Shown: piece by piece, positions 62,101 through 64,000 of the stretch
Layout: each line of letters opens with the position of its first letter
How positions within the stretch are numbered: the stretch's first letter is position 1
DNA from: an uncultured Cytophagales bacterium
GTDB lineage: Bacteria; Bacteroidota; Bacteroidia; Cytophagales; Cyclobacteriaceae
Direction: 5' to 3'
DNA length: 64,000 nt
NCBI GenBank assembly: GCA_913057175.1
Contig: CAJXNP010000023.1
Location: forward strand, 1-64,000
Translations under genes and position numbers: made by a program
Notes under the pieces: model-generated
What the model saw: only the letters and a program-made list of their open reading frames with translations
What the model was told of the DNA's origin: nothing
Databases searched by the model: none

Positions 62101-63908
62101 ATGAACAATCTGAATTGGTTGGAAAAAACATCAAGAATTTCTACATGGATGAGGTGGATACGACTTCTGTCATCAGGGAATTGCTAGAAAATACCAGCGC
62201 CAGAAATGTGGAAGCTGATATTCTGGCTAAGAACGGCGACAACATTCCGTGCATTTGCAACATTCGCCTGATCAACAGGGGCGGTAAAAATATTTATATA
62301 GAAGGTGTTGCGAGGGACATTACCGTACTGAAAAGAGCCAACCAGGAGCTGAAAGTTGCCAAAGAGCTGGCCGAAAAATCATTAAAAGTAAAAGAAGGCT
62401 TTCTGGCAAATATGAGCCACGAGATCCGGACTCCAATGAACGGAATCATAGGCATGATCGACCTGATCGGAAACACCAATCTTGATGAGGAGCAGGATAA
62501 ATACGTAAAAACCATTAAGAAATCATCGGAGACACTTCTCAATATCCTGAATGACATCCTGGATCTCTCCAAGATCGAGGCAGGAAAAATGGAACTGAAA
62601 AAGATCCCTGTGAAGTTGTCCAATACAATGGAAAAACTCTACGCTCTGTTTTCGCAGCAGGCACAGTCAAAAGAGATCAATCTGTACTACCACATGGACA
62701 ACAATCTTCCAGAAAAAATATTGGTAGACGAAACCAGGTTGCTCCAGATCCTGTCCAACCTCACATCCAACGCTATCAAATTTACCGATGGCGGTGGGTC
62801 TATTAATATAAGTCTGAAAACCATTATTAAAAATGGAAACAAGAACATCATCAAAGTGGTGGTAAGCGATTCCGGAATTGGTATTTCGCAAGAAAACATT
62901 AGAAAATTATTTAGTTCATTTACTCAAATCGATAATTCCTCAACTAAAGTATTTGGCGGTACAGGCCTTGGGCTTTCTATCTCAAAGGAACTTTGCAAAC
63001 TCATGAATGGGGATATGGGTGTCTATTCTGCCCTCGGACTAGGCAGCTCTTTCTGGTTTACCTTTGAGGCTGAGTCAACAGATCAGGAAGTCATCGACGA
63101 AGATGAACTGTTGAATAAGGATGTGTCCATTCACGATTATTTCAATAACAGGAATCCTCGCGTTTTATTGGTGGATGACAATGTGGTGAACAGACAAGTT
63201 GCTGGTGAGATACTAAAAAAATCAGGGTGCATTGTTGATTTGGCTGTAAATGGTACCGACTCTATTGAAAAAGCTACGAACAATGACTACGATGTAATAT
63301 TCATGGATATACAAATGCCGGATATGGACGGAGTAACCGCCACAAAAAAAATTAAAGCGCTCGGTAAGAAAAACCTCGCTCCCATTGTTGCAATGACAGC
63401 ATATTCGATGAAAGAAGACAAAGAGCGGTTTATCAGCTCTGGTCTGGACGACTACATTTCCAAACCGATCAAGGCAAGTGAACTGCTTAAGAAAATCCGA
63501 AAACTCATTCATATGGGACCAAATGATGAGGAAAACGAGACTGTATATATTGAGAATGAGGAAAAAATAATTAATGAAGAAGTTATTAATCAATTAAAGA
63601 AATATGGTGGTACGGAAATGGTATCCAGTGTGTTCAAAGACTTTGAGTTGGAAACCAACGAGCAGATTGAAGAATGCCTGAATGATCTTGACGATGAAAA
63701 CTATCATAATATCAAGCTCAATCTTCATACATTGAAAGGAAATGCAGGAACCTTGGGAATTGAACAAATCGCCAAATTATCGATCAAAATTGAGTCTGAT
63801 CTAAAAAACAACATGTATGATGAATTGAGAAAAGACCTTGAAGATTTGAAATCGAAGTTTGAAGAATTTACAGTATATTACCCCGTATTTTTAAACCAAC
63901 AATTATAA
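59160..63908 (+). CDS. Giant PAS/GAF hybrid histidine kinase (PAS-rich, REC, HPt)
   Basis: 1582 residues, no signal peptide or TM, so cytoplasmic. Order: about five PAS domains (about 30-140, 150-265, 275-395, 405-520, 527-645), a GAF domain (about 648-800), two more PAS domains (about 817-940, 943-1065), HisKA with His1087 (FLANMSHEIRTPMNG), HATPase_c (about 1185-1303, GGTGLGLSISKELC), receiver with Asp1383 (DVIFMDIQMPDMDG), and a C-terminal HPt with His1523 (LHTLKGNAGTLG). A full phosphorelay is thus contained in one protein. A separate response regulator gene starts 12 bases downstream and is its likely output partner. Confidence 0.93.
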   Translation: MSEKAANIDLSKKKQVTLPGNGLSASSTSPAIVKVVDGKIKEVNQAFLTDFHYTKKEIIGQTIDQILYQSSNQNNLSSFQDDLSDVTPGVPKTFSIDFRNSKNEIIESSTVINKFDQSSNYFLLIHPKRNVESVSDTFLSNKENIALHLVEEGPVMFKIIDDKKKCYYFNKPLKEFLGIKPSRTTYPDWTSLVHKNDLTEYIKISEKAFNSQKKFEATYSIQNKDGEYSQVTETAIPLFDKEGDFNGFVSAVIERKFIDNTLLEKVEHEKRENITERSHVLFKMSNDNNEFYYFSKQWTQFTGSSQRKEKNEGWLNNVFEGDKAALEDVLENSFLFRKKYNVYYRLKRYSGDYRWIYESGIPLFDNDGNFTGFIAAAIDITEKKVEQDAKKYQFAMNESEKKLHDSLSISNLPAFSINRKGIITFCNKALLGTIEKVKQDVLNQPVFDALISPEDRDSIKSKLSEIFQNKGYVPSFECRIRHLSGIDIEVKLNNIIFYNAQGIVENITVVGENITEKKKIESELHRTNEQLKELFNNANDLIMIFNKDGDIHFVNKIWKETLGYTKVLNEINFFDVIHPDYRQKTKIALELILEGKRVDKFDTIFVTTDNRRVHLTGGVNCSYDSNGELEFRGIFHDITERIRAEKAQALYYKIANMTIHSSDLESFFSHIYNELSNIIEAKNFYVALVNEETRTIKFPYYKDEYQENKQTSFVREMKDGITEYAVKSNKPIFMYEKDIQNLVHYKRITVKGPIPKVWLGVPLKLSSKSIGIIAVQCYENRNTYTYRDLEVLDFISGQIALAIERKQKEQKIREQSARMNAIFESGSHLIWTIDRNYEFTSYNKNYLNSDREFENLFPLAFDRKNIGEINREEIKFWKNKFDTVFEGKSLHFEVKLLHKNKRKELWKEVFLSPIYQYDLAIHEVSGLAIDITQKKQTELAIQESEEKFRNIFESFQDIYFRCKRDGSIEMISPSVTELLGYEQSELVGKNIKNFYMDEVDTTSVIRELLENTSARNVEADILAKNGDNIPCICNIRLINRGGKNIYIEGVARDITVLKRANQELKVAKELAEKSLKVKEGFLANMSHEIRTPMNGIIGMIDLIGNTNLDEEQDKYVKTIKKSSETLLNILNDILDLSKIEAGKMELKKIPVKLSNTMEKLYALFSQQAQSKEINLYYHMDNNLPEKILVDETRLLQILSNLTSNAIKFTDGGGSINISLKTIIKNGNKNIIKVVVSDSGIGISQENIRKLFSSFTQIDNSSTKVFGGTGLGLSISKELCKLMNGDMGVYSALGLGSSFWFTFEAESTDQEVIDEDELLNKDVSIHDYFNNRNPRVLLVDDNVVNRQVAGEILKKSGCIVDLAVNGTDSIEKATNNDYDVIFMDIQMPDMDGVTATKKIKALGKKNLAPIVAMTAYSMKEDKERFISSGLDDYISKPIKASELLKKIRKLIHMGPNDEENETVYIENEEKIINEEVINQLKKYGGTEMVSSVFKDFELETNEQIEECLNDLDDENYHNIKLNLHTLKGNAGTLGIEQIAKLSIKIESDLKNNMYDELRKDLEDLKSKFEEFTVYYPVFLNQQL

Positions 63909-63920
63909 TCAGCAATCGCT

Positions 63921-64000
63921 ATGGCAGACCCCAAAAAAGTACTTATCGCAGAAGACAGTTCAGTCATCCAAAATCTTACAAAAAAGATTTTGATGGTACA
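63921..64000 (+). CDS. Response regulator (partial, runs off the window)
   Basis: Starts ATG at 63921 and reads KKVLIAEDSSVIQNLTKKILM; IAEDSS holds the first acidic pair of a receiver domain. 12 bases after the hybrid kinase stop, so probably its cognate regulator. Only the first 26 codons are visible; the output domain is unknown. Confidence 0.85.
   Translation, partial: MADPKKVLIAEDSSVIQNLTKKILMV

Overview
The window is a stretch of bacterial chromosome from a member of the Bacteroidota, most likely a Cytophagales-type marine or soil lineage. The evidence is the moderately AT-rich DNA, many secreted proteins with short Sec signals ending near a Gln or with LxxC lipoboxes, TAnnTTTG-type promoter elements, typical Bacteroidota families (GH92, GH3, DUF1573, DUF2911, OMP_b-brl, LytTR/LytS pairs, NagB fused to a PIG-L domain) and HMG-CoA reductase, which implies the mevalonate route. 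No rRNA operon, CRISPR array or prophage is visible. The order of genus or species cannot be fixed from sequence alone.

Layout. 1-8.6 kb: the end of an upstream gene, a secreted choloylglycine-hydrolase-like amidase, a small lipoprotein, then a carbohydrate cluster of GH92 lipoprotein, Tat-signal enolase-superfamily dehydratase, BASS transporter and signal-peptide-bearing RraA-type aldolase. 8.6-9.6 kb: structured intergenic repeats around a DUF1573 gene. 9.7-14.4 kb: a histidine kinase/response regulator pair, a DUF433-DUF5615 toxin-antitoxin pair, a PagL-like lipid A deacylase, and a REP-associated (RAYT) transposase surrounded by palindromes. 14.6-18.5 kb: aldo/keto reductase, DinB-like protein, Dps, and a GNAT-nitrilase protein split by an in-frame stop. 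19.8-23.6 kb: outer-membrane protein, BCCT transporter and universal stress protein in one transcription unit behind a leader hairpin. 24.3-27.3 kb: amino-sugar genes (NagB-PIG-L fusion and an HGSNAT-like acyltransferase). 27.7-31.4 kb: CDF transporter, DUF2911 protein, 3-methyladenine glycosylase, Usp. 31.6-38.6 kb: GH3 glucosidase, PPOX-fold protein, a repeat-filled gap, alcohol dehydrogenase and class A PBP. 38.7-43.7 kb: LytTR/LytS pair opposite an OMP_b-brl outer-membrane protein. 44-48.8 kb: RibD-like reductase, ArsR-SRPBCC pair, HhH-GPD glycosylase, a degenerate tRNA and an ABC-2 exporter. 49-55.8 kb: bfn, etfA, etfB, TPR protein, HMG-CoA reductase, moaE, moaD, moaA. 56.4-64 kb: cytochrome c, SCO1 and HemJ/CopD-like proteins, miaA, a 1582-residue hybrid kinase and the start of its response regulator.

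The most interesting functional idea is that the dehydratase, RraA-type protein and BASS transporter form a sugar-acid pathway whose two enzymes act outside the cytoplasm and whose organic-acid product is imported. The most interesting structural feature is the density and variety of palindromic intergenic elements: at least six unrelated kinds, one lying inside the RAYT coding sequence and one present as two diverged copies with a compensatory base-pair change.
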